A DNA stretch of 64,000 nucleotides from Gigaspora rosea (GCA_003550325.1 QKWP01000578.1:1-64000), one strand, 5' to 3'; counted from the first letter of the stretch, positions 44,881 to 56,480 are shown. The notes: generated by a model not told the origin, from the letters alone. A program made the numbers and translations.

Positions 44881-46260
44881 TCATGTTTTCTCGGTTTTCA
44901 TCTATGGAATTTTGGGACCACCTAGATCATCTTTAAATGATTCAACAAATCATTTTAATACCGTGATTTTTAAACCAAAGATAAAGAAATTCGTTTCATA
45001 TTCATAATAATTTTGAATATGTAATTTTTTATTAATAAAATTTACGGTAAATAATTTAATAAATAAAAAATTTGCCAAAAAAAAAAATTAGGAAAAAAAG
45101 CACGGATCGTTACATAGTACTTATGGGATAATTGAATAAATAAAATTACAACATTTTAATGAATTTTGGTTTAAGATTGTTCTCAGGTGCTTCCCTCTAT
45201 AGTTACTGATTGGATAAGAAAAAAAAATATATCGTGTTTAATGATTTCGATCAAAAAACTTGGACATAACGGCCATCTTTTCTTTTTCATATAATTACTT
45301 TGATTGACCGAATTTAAAATTCGCATTTCGTAAAACGAAATTCGGTTGATATAACGATCACTTCAATTTAATTTCGATTAATCGAAAATGATTGTTCAGC
45401 ATTTCGATCATAAGCAAAAGATTGCGTTAAAGGAGCTGCTTAAGAACAACCTAAATCTTATGAGGTAACTTGGGCCAGATTAACAGGTTACACTCTTCAT
45501 TTGGCAATTAATGGCATTTTTTGCAAAAATGAGTTAACTATACCATCATATAAAGCAGGAATTTTTCTATATAATTTGACATTTAAAGAATTGATTTACT
45601 TAGTAAAATTTACCGATGCTTACTTTTTGAAATGCTGTATACGATTAATCGTGATCAGAATTTGGATATCCGGTTGTCGATCCTTGCTGCAGAGTCATAG
45701 AAATGGATTCGTGTGATTGGCTAGCAAATGTCGATCCAACAGGTTATACTAATATCATTATTGTTATTGTTACACGAAATTTTAAACCGAATTGAGACTA
45801 CATATATAGTTCCTTTTGGCGTTATATACTATGAGTATTTTAAATCATAAATATAACAAAGAACATAATTATAAATTTAAAAGGCTATTATTTTATTTAT
45901 AAATTTTTGTATTTAAAAAGTAATAACAAATTTTAAGAAACAAGAGTTTTTTAAAATGCGTGGATTATAAATGATGAGTGGTTTTATCAAGCAAATATAA
46001 AATATTATAATAATGTAATACAATCCAAACACCAGGTTGAGACTACCGGTATCATCTTAACGTTTAGTTACACTATTAACGACCTGTTTCGGGTTTTCTT
46101 TATAAATAAATAAATAGATTATCTAATTGTTTTGTTTCAAACAAAAATACACGTATATATGAATACGTACGTACAGTATGTACGTATGTAATAGTAAAAT
46201 AAGGAATAAATAAATCCATGTGTAACTTTTTACAAATAGTGCATACAATATGATAATTTA

Positions 46261-46368
46261 GGTGGATTCGGAAATTTTATATAAACCCGTCATTTTAGGG
46301 CACCCAGAATTTAGGGGTTATTTAATCACATGTACACCCTAATTTAACTAGGAAATTCCAAATCCACC
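46261..46368. mobile_element. 108-bp MITE, TA target, in the promoter of paralogue C
   Basis: The ends GGTGGATTCGGAAATTT and, inverted, GGTGGATTTGGAATTTCC are flanked by TA on both sides. It lies 79 bp upstream of the ATG of paralogue C, so it may carry or displace promoter sequence. Confidence 0.7.
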
Positions 46369-46447
46369 TAAGTCCTGTTTTCACGTACAACATATATATT
46401 CAATACAGCACACATTTTGTAATTACAATTTCTTAAATTTAATCAAA

Positions 46448-48426
46448 ATGATTTTGGGAGAAGCTTACCAAAGATGTCGCAAGATCGAGCCTTTATCAAT
46501 TCATATTATGAGAATTATAACTATGCTTATTTTATTAATCTGCATATTAATATTCATCATTAATTTGACTCTTAACATTATAAATGATAAACCTGTTGTT
46601 AGTAATTCTTATATTCAAGAAGATATGCCAGTGCCGGGTAAAAAAAAGCAGCTTTCATTATTCATTCCTATGCTAATTTTTACTTTTTTAAAAAAAAATT
46701 AAATAAAATTTCTTCAATAGATATTAAATTCTTTTCTGAGAGTCTGTTTGTAGTAGCAAGCTGTAACTTTAAGAATTCCGGTATAAATGAAAATTCAAAT
46801 TTTTTAAGACTTAAGTTCAAAATTTGACATATATGTTTATGCTTCATAAAAATCTTATTGTATATTTGTAAACCTTTTATTTATCAAACATTTAAACATT
46901 TCCAAGTCTCGGGGCTTGATTATGATTGCAACTCATATACCTCTGAGTCATTAATCAAAAATGGACCTTATTACTATGTAAATTTCTCAATTCCGTTTGC
47001 ATATGGATACAAAATGGTTTTGGATACCTCAAATGACACACGATATGCACAATATGGAAAACGTGGAGAAAAGATAATTAGCTTTCAAATAAATTTTTTT
47101 GATCAAAATGCTAATCCAAGTCTATTTGTTGAAATTTCTGATTCGGGTATATTTGTGAACAATATTTTCTTACTCTTTTCGTAAGCACTAAATCTTTATT
47201 ATAACTTGTAGAACCTGTTTACTTGAAAGAGAATATTTCTTCAACATTTTTACAATCAATTACAATGACAAATACTCTTCAAATATTACCTAAAGAAGTA
47301 CGTATTTCATTGACATTAAAGCAAAAATTTCTACTAATAATTATCATTTGTAATTTATTTCATAAAGGATACAAATGTTAATTTGGGTCGAAACATCAGG
47401 CAAATTATAATACCAAACTGGAAAGCCACTATGGGATTTCAACCGGATTATGAAATAATACCTTACTTAACTTCAAGAATAAGTAATTTATTCAATAATT
47501 CTAGATTTACTGTCAACTCTAATTTATAATACATATATATAAATATTGTTAAATTATACTAAAATTAATATGAATTCTAGTTACGTCAAGAGAAAGATTT
47601 ATGCAAAATAATGAAGATCTTTCGAACTTGGCTTTTTTTAATATTAAGGCAGATTTTGATATAACTATCATTGAAACAGAACAAAGGTAAACTTTATTAA
47701 ATAGCTAATTTGAATTCGTTTATTACCGTCTCATCAACTTGAAATAATTTCAAAGGACGCATACAGTGAGTATTCTATGAGAATTAATTTTATTTATAAG
47801 TTATACATAAATTAATTCGTAATTTTATATAGATTTTAAGTTCTCTTGGCTTACTTGGTGGTGCATGGTCATTTGCTATAATTGCTTATAAATTACTTTT
47901 TGGTATGTTTTGTTATAAACCAATATATTATATAGTTGATGGACAAACCCGTCATTGATATAATATCCGTTGAAAGCGTCAATTTATCAACTATAATTAT
48001 TACAAATGTTATCTCCTGATCACTATATTAAGATCATGGGGGATTGGTGAATAATATCCTGGTGCTTATCTCATTAGCGGAAATTTCGTTTCTGCTATCC
48101 AATAGATCAAGATATTATTATTATTAATTTATCATGAAACTAAATTTTATATTGTACTTTATAAAATAGGTGACGACACGATTCAGCCTTTCGGAATAAT
48201 TCAAAAGCATGGTCATTTTGATAAATTAAATCAAAAACAATTAACAGACCATTTATCCACAATTCCTTTAGTTCAAGACTCATTCAATAATGTTGATGGT
48301 GAAAATCAAGTTGTACTGTTAGAGAAAAAAATTAGCGATTTAGAATTATTTTTAAGAGATTATGTAGTTGAAGCGCAACATTTGGATAAAGTTTATGAAA
48401 ATATTGAAAATAATAAAAATAAATAA
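46448..48426 (+). CDS. Two-TM membrane protein, paralogue C (9 exons, intact)
   Basis: Exons: 46448-46637, 46721-46780, 46907-47146, 47212-47297, 47368-47482, 47581-47686, 47756-47765, 47833-47902, 48170-48426 (1,134 nt, 377 residues, all in phase). The N-terminus has RKIEPLSIH and TM1 (about 22-44). The lumenal domain includes VASCNF and DYDCNS, then NIRQIIIPNWKATMGFQPD. TM2 (about 270-292) is SSLGLLGGAWSFAIIAYKLLF, followed by TIQPFGIIQ and a helical tail (KKISDLELFLRDYVVEAQHL). It shares exon phases and the 10-nt micro-exon with A. C and B are in tandem, A is inverted. The shared I-x-P-W/F-G motif right after TM2 is presumably a cytosolic determinant. Function is unknown; a membrane receptor, adaptor or channel-like role would be speculation. 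Confidence 0.82.
47756..47765 (+). other. 10-nt micro-exon of paralogue C
   Basis: GACGCATACA lies between acceptor TTTCAAAG and donor GTGAGTATTC. It supplies the end of a split Arg codon plus T-H-T, aligning with R-N-K-T of A. Confidence 0.75.
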
Positions 48427-48906
48427 ATATTTAATTGATATATTATTATTATTAAATGCTTGTATGATGTTTTGTGCAAAAAGGGTAAAATTTATACCAA
48501 AAATAAAAACTGATCTTTTAATAATTAAATTTGGGTATATGTGTTGTAAAAAGTCAAGATTAACTTTTAATAATATTTTGACTGTAAGAGCTAAACTTCT
48601 AAGTATGTATAATGGGCAAGCTTATAGCCTAGTCTATTTGAAAATCATGCTTGTGATTATTGTTTATGTATTTATATTTAAACTCCTTAGAATAAAAATC
48701 CATATAATGTTTACGTTTTGCAAAATATGGAATCAGAAATTTGGAAATTTTTGTATTTTTTTCAGACCTATTTAATTCCAAAACATTAAATAAATCATGG
48801 TAGAATCACAAAAATTTTACCTTAATGTAAATTGCTCAAATTTAACTATATATTGTGTATACTGCAATAGATATAAGATTTGTAAAAGTATTTTTAACAG
48901 TAAAAT

Positions 48907-49086
48907 AGGACCCCGAAATATACATAGATAGGTCAGGTTAATTATAGGGGTACTAAAAAAGGAAACATCTGCAGAAAAACTTCAAAAATAAGCAAAAAAT
49001 TTACTTTAAATTGAAAAGATCTGTATAAAAAACCTCAAAAATAAGCAAACTCATACCTGACCTATCTATGTATATTTCAGGGTCCT
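48907..49086. mobile_element. hAT-type MITE M1, copy 1, perfect 8-bp target duplication
   Basis: A 180-bp element with ~31-bp terminal inverted repeats (AGGACCCCGAAATATACATA on the left, inverse on the right) is flanked by AGTAAAAT on both sides (48899-48906 and 49087-49094). The 8-bp duplication is the hAT hallmark. Its centre holds CTTCAAAAATAAGCAAA twice, in direct orientation. Confidence 0.85.
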
Positions 49087-49632
49087 AGTAAAATCATTTT
49101 AAAAACCCATAAGATGGGTGGTGCAAATGTGCGACACATTGCACTAGTGTAAAATGATCAACATACACCAGGGTTCGATATTAGGATCAACATTGGGTGA
49201 GTCAGCTCTTAAAAGAAATATTAGCATCACTAGATTGTCCAATTAAATTTTCACATGTGTATTATATTTATACAAGTAAACATATGAAGACCCCCCCTTT
49301 TTAAAATTTGAAATTTTTATATCTTCTAGCAAAGGTTTTCAACAATTATATAATTAAATTTAATATAAATTTCATTTTAATTCTACAAGCTTGTAGAATT
49401 GAAATAAATTAAGGTTATTCAGTGGTTACTAAGAAGTTTTAAAAAGCATTAAAAATCAAATCAGAGAAAATACTGTATTGTCATGTAATAAGGCCACTCC
49501 AATTTAAATCTATGTTTAACATAACCCCTCTCGATTGAGCAAATTATAGGGGGAGTCAACAATATATATATATATAACACTTAGATTAAATTTCACTTTT
49601 CATATTACTAAAATGAATCCATCAGAAAGATC

Positions 49633-49690
49633 ACCAAAATTAGAGTAGCTACATGATGCAGTCATGCTAAACCTAGGAAGATTATTTATT
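49633..49690. repeat. Fragment of a dispersed repeat shared with 41975
   Basis: TTAGAGTAGCTACATGATGC, followed by AGTCATGCTAAACCTAGGAAG in part, matches the sequence starting TTAGGGTAGCTGCGCGATGC at about 41969. It directly adjoins the satellite array. Confidence 0.45.
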
Positions 49691-50990
49691 AGTTAGAATT
49701 AATTAGTATAATTTTATGAATCATAAGATTTTATAGAATTTTATTAATAAAATTTTATAAAATCTTATAATACACAATTTTTATTAATTAATTCTAACTT
49801 TATGCACTAAGTAAACATGTTCAGCACTTAAAAATACATCAAATCTGTAGATTTATTTTTATTTTTCATGAAATTTGGATAATAGATGCATAATTTTGAA
49901 TTTTTGATCAAAAAAGTCAAATTTAAGCATCTTTTCTTCAAATTTCAAGTAAAATAAAAACAATACTGCTGATTTAATATATTTTTAGGCTCTGAACAAG
50001 TTTACCTAGTAATTTAAGTTAGAATTAATTAGTAAAGTTTTATGAATAATAAGATTATATAGAATTTTATTAATAAAATTCTATAATATCTTATGATTCG
50101 CAATATTTTACTAATTATTTCTAACTCTATGCAATAAATAAACTTATTTTTAGAACCTAAAAATACATTAAATTGGTAGTATCGTTTTTTATTTTACTTG
50201 AAATTTGGAGAAAAGATCCTTAAATTTGACTTTTTTTGATCAAAAATTCAAAATTATGCACCTATTCTCCAAATTTCAAGTAAAATAAAAATATCTCTGC
50301 TGATTTGATATATTTTTAGGTGCTGTACAAGTTTACTTAGTGCATTAAGTTAGAATTAATCAGTAAAAGTTTGTGATTATGAGATTTTATAGAATTTTAC
50401 TATAAAATTTTATGATTCACAAAATTTTACTAATTAATTCTAACTCCATGCATTAAATAAACTTATTTAGAACCTATAAATATATTAAATTAGCAGAATT
50501 GTTTTTTATTTTACTTAAAATTTGAAGAAAAGATGCTTAAATTTGACTTTTTTGATCAATATTTCAAAATTATGCATCTATTCTCCAAATTTCAAGTAAA
50601 ATAAAAATAACTCTGCTGATTTGATATATTTTTAGATGCTGTACAAGTTTACTTAGTACATTAAGTTGAACTAATCAGTAAAAGTTTGTGAATCATAAGA
50701 TTTTATAGAATTTTATTAATAAAATTCTATATGATTCACAAAATTTTACTATTTAATTCTAACTTCATACACTAAATAAACTTATTTTTAGAATCTAAAA
50801 ATATATTAAATTGGCAGAATTGTTTTTATTTTATTTAAAATTTAGAGAAAAAATGCTTAAATTTGACTTTTTGATCAAAAATCCAAAACTATGCATCTAT
50901 TCTCCAAATTTAAGTAAAATAAAAATTACTTTTCTGATTTGATGCATTTTTAGGTACTAAATATATTTACTTAGTACATAAAGTATAATT
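49691..50990. repeat. Alternating inverted satellite, second locus (4 units)
   Basis: Type 1 palindromes are centred at 49745.5, 50071.5, about 50400 and 50717.5. Type 2 palindromes (ATGCATAATTTTGAA / TTTAAGCATCTTTT arms) lie midway between. The period is again ~326 bp. Sequence is diverged from the first locus, but the order of words (GTTTACTTAGT, ATTAGTAAA, palindrome, TTTACTAATT, AGTAAACTT, AAAATACAT) is the same. Confidence 0.85.
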
Positions 50991-51054
50991 AATTAATTCA
51001 TGATCCATATACCAAACAGTAAAAATCTATAGTAATATATGGGGAAAATCAATT

Positions 51055-51485
51055 ATTGTTTATCAAATTTCTGGAATCTAGTGTTACCAGAGCAATAGTG
51101 AATTTTTACTAAGCTAACCTTTCTTCTTTACTAAACGAAAGTTGTAGAGCACATTCTTGCGATTCTAATGGTAGTAAAATCAATAAAATCGGCCCAGAAG
51201 ATCACAACATATCGTTAAAAAATGTTTCACAACCATATAGAGTTTTTATGTAAACAAAATATTGTTTACATAGAAACTCTATATGGTTGCAAAACGTTTT
51301 TTAACGATATCTAGTGATCTACTAGGCCGATTTTAATGATTTTACTACTATTAGAATCACAAGAATGTGCTTTACAACTTTTGTCTAGTAGAGAAGAAAA
51401 GTTAGCTTAGTAAAAAAATTCACTATTGCTCTAGTAATGCCAGATTTTAAAAATTTGATAAACAATAATCGATTTTCTCTAATTT
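51055..51485. repeat. Palindromic element of the Y type
   Basis: A ~420-bp foldback centred near 51262 (AACAAAATATTGTTTACATA region). Its mirrored arms contain GATTCTAATGGTAGTAAAAT, TAAAATCGGCCCAGAAGATC and AGAGCACATTCTTG. The ends ACCAGAGCAATAGTGAATTT mirror CACTATTGCTCTAGTAATG. Confidence 0.75.
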
Positions 51486-51529
51486 TACTATATATAGTAA
51501 TATATACAGCCCCTGATTAGTATACAGAT

Positions 51530-51624
51530 CACAAATTAATAAAACTTTGTATATTATAAGATTTTATAAAATTTTATTAATAAAATTCTATAAAATCTTA
51601 TGATTCATAAAATTTTACTAATTA
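51530..51624. repeat. Single type 1 palindrome of the satellite
   Basis: One isolated palindrome (core TTTTATTAATAAAATT) with the flanking words of the satellite. It continues after the MITE insertion at 51811-51860. Confidence 0.7.
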
Positions 51625-51632
51625 ATTCTAAC

Positions 51633-51810
51633 AGGACCCCGAAATATACATAGATAGATCAGATTAATTATAGGGCTATTAAAAAAGGAAGATCTGCAAA
51701 AAAAACTTCAAAAATAAGCAAAAATTACTATAAATAGAAAAGATCTGTATAAAAAAGCACAAAAATAAGCAAACTAATACCTGACCTATCTATGTATATT
51801 TTAGGGTCTT
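51633..51810. mobile_element. hAT-type MITE M1, copy 2, perfect 8-bp target duplication
   Basis: A 178-bp sibling of the element at 48907. It is flanked by ATTCTAAC (51625-51632 and 51811-51818) and is inserted inside a satellite unit, so it is younger than that unit. Confidence 0.85.
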
Positions 51811-51860
51811 ATTCTAACTTCATAAAATAAGTAAACTTGTTAGCACTAAAAATACAATCA

Positions 51861-53059
51861 GACTGTATAAAATTTAGTCTGAGTCTGGTCTGATTCTGAA
51901 TCAAACCTGAACTGGACCTATTCTAACCCTGGCTATACCCAAACCTGATCTAATCATATATTGTTTAACTCCCCTCCAAAAAATTTTAAATTTGTTATAT
52001 TAAACAAAGAATTAAATTAAAGTGGCCTAACAGGCATGAGCTAAATTTTTAATTTAGGCAGAACCCCAGACATTTCTAATATAAATTATAAATGAACTGC
52101 ATAAATTTGGAATTTTTTGCTACTCCTAAAATCATATAATTTGCTAAAAACAATAATTACATACAAATTTAGCCTAATTTGCTAAAAATTAAATTATTAT
52201 ATCTAAATTTATATAGGCTTAAAACTATAATTAATAAAAATTGCACAGATCTGTGATCCTATTGATGCCTATTAAAGTTTTTTAATTTTCTGTGCAGATC
52301 TTTAATAATTTAATAATTTGTGCAGATTGTAAAAAATAAATAAAAAGCAAATAATAATAAATTATTATATATTAAAAGAATACATTCGAATGTTCATATA
52401 TATTTTCCTTTATTAAAATTTATTAATAATAATAAAGTAAAAAAAATAAAAATAAAAAACAAATAAATTATTTGTTCATCTAAATATTAAATGCTGGCTA
52501 AATTTTTAAACATTAAAAGAATATATTTGAATATTCACTAACAATTAATGATGCTGCCCAAAACTATATAGCAGATAGTTTTAGATTAACTAAAATCAAA
52601 ACTGGTATTACCAGTTTTAGACATAATCTTTTTGGCTAAAGCTTGTCTAAAGATCTAAAACTAGACCAATATTCCAAAACTATACTAAAACTCCAAAACT
52701 GGCCTGCTAATAAATTCCCATAGTAGTATATTGTATACATGCTCAATGCAAAAATGGTGTTGTTAAAAAATTCTCATATATATACTCTATTAATAAATTG
52801 AGTGCAATTAAATACAGGTTTTGTACTAGAATTCTGCAAATATCAGTAATATATATGCCAGTACTTGAGGTATAAGTAATACAAACTCCTGAAGACTATT
52901 TCAGAATAATTTGAACATGTGTAAAAGAAGAAAAAAGTGCAAATATGCAAAAGCATTAAGGCCCCTAACCCTAAAATAGCTCTTTTTTATTATTAATTTT
53001 TTTCTTGTCATTTACTCATGAAATATTATAAGATTTATTCCCCCTTATTATATATAACT
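51861..53059. other. AT-rich non-coding DNA
   Basis: No gene is supportable. It includes a short GTCTGATTCTGAATCAAACC-like tract (51860-51950) related to the GGTTCAG words, and AACCCTAAAA near 52968. Confidence 0.4.
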
Positions 53060-53560
53060 TGATGTTTATATCAGTTAAGTTTTTTTTTAACTTTTATGCT
53101 TTTTTTTTACTTTAATTTTATTTTTTTTTAATGCATTTTATTTATTTTGATTTTATTTAATTTTTTTTGATTGATTTATTTATATTTTTTTATTTAATTT
53201 TTTATTTTTTTTACTTATTTATTATTTTTTTTACTTTTATGTTATTTTTTTTATTTTATTTTTATTTTGTTTCACTTTATTTAATTTTTTTCTATTTGTT
53301 TTTTTTTAATTTTTTGTTCGTTTTAAGTTCTTTTCGATCTTATTTTCTTTTTTTTATTTAAATATTTTATATTTAAGTTTTTTATTTTTTTATTTAAATT
53401 TTTTATTTAAATTTTTTTTTATTTAAAATTTTTTTTATTTATTTAAATTTTTTTATTTATTTAAATTTTTTTTTACTTATTTAAATATTTTTATAACATT
53501 ATATTTTTTTTTGATCTTTTATCTGTTACTTAATTTTATCTATATTTTTACTTTTGCTAA
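53060..53560. repeat. T-rich strand-biased block
   Basis: Nearly pure T/A with T strongly favoured on the plus strand. It includes repeats of TTTATTTAAATTTTT at 53355-53490. A 64-codon Phe/Leu/Tyr frame is a by-product of this bias. Confidence 0.8.
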
Positions 53561-53734
53561 TAGTTTGTAAGTAAAATGAATTCAAAAATTTTTAAATTAG
53601 AAATGTTGAATACAAGTAATATACAATATATATTATACCACTACAACAGCGATAAGTATATAAAATCAGAAAATTTTTAAATCAGAAATATCGAATACAA
53701 GTAACATAAGATTAGTATTAGCTTTTTATAATTT

Positions 53735-54340
53735 TTCTTTTTTAATTTTTGTTTTTTTTTTACTAACTACTTTTTTTTTCTATAGGTTTTGTATAATGCT
53801 AGCAGGAGTAAAATAGTGTAAAGATTCAAAGATCTTGGCCTGAAAGTATTAGAACTATACTAAGATAAGCATCTGTTTTTTTTTTGCTTGACTTCTTTTT
53901 ATTTTTCATTCTTTTTTGCTAAATACTACTTTTTTCCATAGGTTATGTGTACTACTAGAAAGTATAGAACAGTATGAAGATTTAGAGATTTTGACTCAAA
54001 GATCTCAACCTGGAAGTGCTAAAACTAAGTACCAGTTTTTTTTGTATTTCTTTTTATTTTACATTCTTTTTTGCTAACTACTTCTTTCTTTTATAGACTC
54101 TGACAAGGGGAAATGGCATAAAGATTTAGAAATTTTGACCTAGAAAGGGTGAAATGGTATAAAAATTCAAAGATTTCAATACAAAAGTGCTAGAACTGGC
54201 ACTAAGATAAGTGCTTGCTCTTTTTTTATACTTTCTTTGTTATTTTGTTCTTTTTTACTAATTACTTTTTTTCTATAGTTTTTGTATACTGCTAGGAAGG
54301 TTAAATAAAATAGAGATTCAGAAACTGGTTAGTCATATTA
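53735..54340 (+). repeat. ~165-bp tandem repeats with intron/exon-like structure
   Basis: Four units are anchored at about 53755, 53925, 54080 and 54250. Each has a CTTTTTTGCTAACTACTTTT-type branch site plus polypyrimidine tract, then CTATAG, then an ~80-bp segment like GTTTTGTATACTGCTAG…GTAAAATAGT…AAGATTCAAAGATTT…AAAGTGCTAGAAC, then ACTAAGATAAGTGCTTG. The order branch point, pyrimidines, TATAG, exon, AAG-ATAAGT resembles splice signals, with the donor G apparently changed to A. No single open frame crosses the units. Confidence 0.5.
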
Positions 54341-54719
54341 TAGTTGTTAATAGGTTTGTTATGAAGAGCAAAAAGTATTATATTAGTACCAAGAATAGAG
54401 TGATTAGTTATAGTTTAATAGTTGATAGTTAGATTAGAGTGAATATATAAAAATTATTTATATATAAATAAATTTTAAATAAAAATTAAATATCTGTACT
54501 CCAAAAAGAGTTTCAGTTATTTGGATATTAATAATATAAACTTAGTTTTGGAATTTCAGCATAGTTTTGAGAATTTCAGTATAGTTTTAAATTACTTTCG
54601 TGTAGAATATTAGAGTTTTGGTTTTAGTCATTAGCTCAAAATAGTTTCGGGCAGCACCATTACTGCTTAGTATTTTAACAAAGCCAAATAAAAAAAGTAT
54701 TAGTATATATATTTAAACA

Positions 54720-55090
54720 AAAAAAGCAAAACAAAAATAAAAAAATTATAGTACATACCCGATTAAAGAAAAAAATAAAAAATAAATAAACAACAAAAAA
54801 AAATGAAAAAACAAATATAGATAAAAAAACAAAAAAAATTGAAATGAATTAAAAAAAAATTGTAAAAAGTAAAATATAAAAAAAAAATTAAAATGAAAAA
54901 ATTGTAAAAGCAAAAAATAAAAAAAATTAAAAAATAAAAAAGATCGAAACAAGAAAAAAAATAAAATAAAATAAAAAACTAACAAAAAAAAATAAAAAAG
55001 AAAAATAAAAAAAAATTAAAAAGAACAAATTAAAAAAAAAAGAAAAAATTAAAAAAATTAAAAAAAATAAAAAATAAAAAATGTTCAAAA
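54720..55090. repeat. A-rich strand-biased block
   Basis: Mirror image in composition of 53060-53560: mostly AAAAATAAAAAAAATTAAAA words. The two blocks flank the exon-like repeats, so the whole 53.06-55.09 kb region is a loose inverted structure. Confidence 0.7.
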
Positions 55091-56480
55091 TGAAAATAGA
55101 TCAATAAGTAGTCATTCTATAAATCTTTTAATACTTATTCTCCCCAAAAAAGAGATAATCCAACAAAAATTAAATATGATAATATGAAAATCTGACCATT
55201 TTGACAAAACTAAAAGGGACTATTATCTAAATTGATCTTAATTTGCTAAAATTTAAATTTGGATCTTTAGCCAAATTTGGTCCAATTTGCTAAAAAAATA
55301 TGACCTATATCATAGATGTCCAGGGTCCTATTTTGACCAAAAATTATAATTTTACCTTTATGTGTTATTTTGTAACAATATTTTAATTCTATAAGTCAGA
55401 GAATTAAATAAAAGAATTAGAATAATAGTCTTTAAAAATTATTGATTGAAAGTTAAAAAAACTTTTGCTGCACTTATAGTTATTTAATTTTTGAATATTT
55501 TATAGAAACATTCTTGATCAAATTTGGTTTGATATTTATAAAAAAAAAATCTGCAGCTAAATTTTTTTTACTTTACAATCAATAATTTTTTCCAAATTTG
55601 ATAATATATATATATTTTAATTCTCCCTAATCAAAATTTAAAAAAATTTCAAATTTGGTTTAGTAGTTACAAAAAATGATAAAAATCATGATTACAACAA
55701 TATTTCTTTGATTTTTATAATTTTTTTAAACTTTAAATGAAGCTTTCTCGATAATTACTAGGTCAAACTTGAAACTTTTTTTATCTAATTCTACAATCTT
55801 GTTAAATAAACTAAAAAAACTAATTACTAATTTCTGATTACTGATTTTTGATTTTCTAATATTTTTTTAACACATTTATCATCAATAAAAAATTTGATTA
55901 AATATTTTAATATGCAACTTCTATTTTTGCAAATAAATTACAAAATAATAAATATTCAGCTTTTATTTATATAAAAAAATAATAAATTTTACAAAATTAT
56001 AAATACACAAATTTTTCTAATCTAAAAGTCAAAAAAAATGGTAAAAAAATCAGAAATAAGTAATTGTAAATACTTTTTTTAATGATTGTTAGAACTTTTA
56101 ATTAATCTATTAATCAATTTAATTTCAACTAGTTGTCAACTAAAAAAAATTAATGAACTAATTGATTTAAAAAAATTTTGATAATTTGTAATATAAGTTA
56201 AATCACATAGTCACTAAGAAACCTTTGACAAAAGTGTTTACATCTAAGGCCATGCAAATTTAATTTCCTTTTTGCAAAATATAGATTAGAAAATATAGAT
56301 TTTTTTTAGACCTATCAACTTTAAATTAAATTTTTCAGAAATATAATACAAGAGAAAGAGAAGAAGGTAATACAAAAATTAGATTAAACTTTTGCCAATT
56401 TTGTATGATTTCAAAATATAAATTTGCCAAAAACAAAATTTTACTAATTTTAAATTAGCAATTATAAAGTAAAAAGGAGT
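55091..56480. other. AT-rich non-coding DNA
   Basis: No gene, no clear repeat. The sequence is very AT-rich with long A and T runs. Confidence 0.4.

Larger units (their letters stand above)
41894..46260. other. Long intergenic region, no certain gene
   Basis: 4.4 kb separates B and C. From 41940 to about 42330 the sequence (AGCTGCGCGATGCAGTCGGG..., AATAAAATAAAC) looks like a solo repeat; part of it (GTAGCTACATGATGCAGTC) recurs at 49645-49680. A word-repeat field, a hairpin, a ~20-bp tandem repeat and a decayed coding region are listed separately. The remaining short frames (for example 45501-45716) show no support. Confidence 0.4.

Noticed and set aside
45501..45716. 71-codon open frame upstream of paralogue C
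   Set aside because: No recognisable feature; flanking sequence shows stops in all frames.
48368..48775. 135-codon frame overlapping the end of paralogue C
   Set aside because: It starts inside the last exon of C in another frame and continues into AT-rich 3' sequence.
53167..53361. 64-codon Phe/Leu/Tyr-rich open frame
   Set aside because: It is a by-product of the T-rich block; composition is pure T/A with no coding signal.
54746..54985. 79-codon hydrophobic minus-strand frame
   Set aside because: Same reason on the A-rich block; every residue is encoded by T-rich codons.
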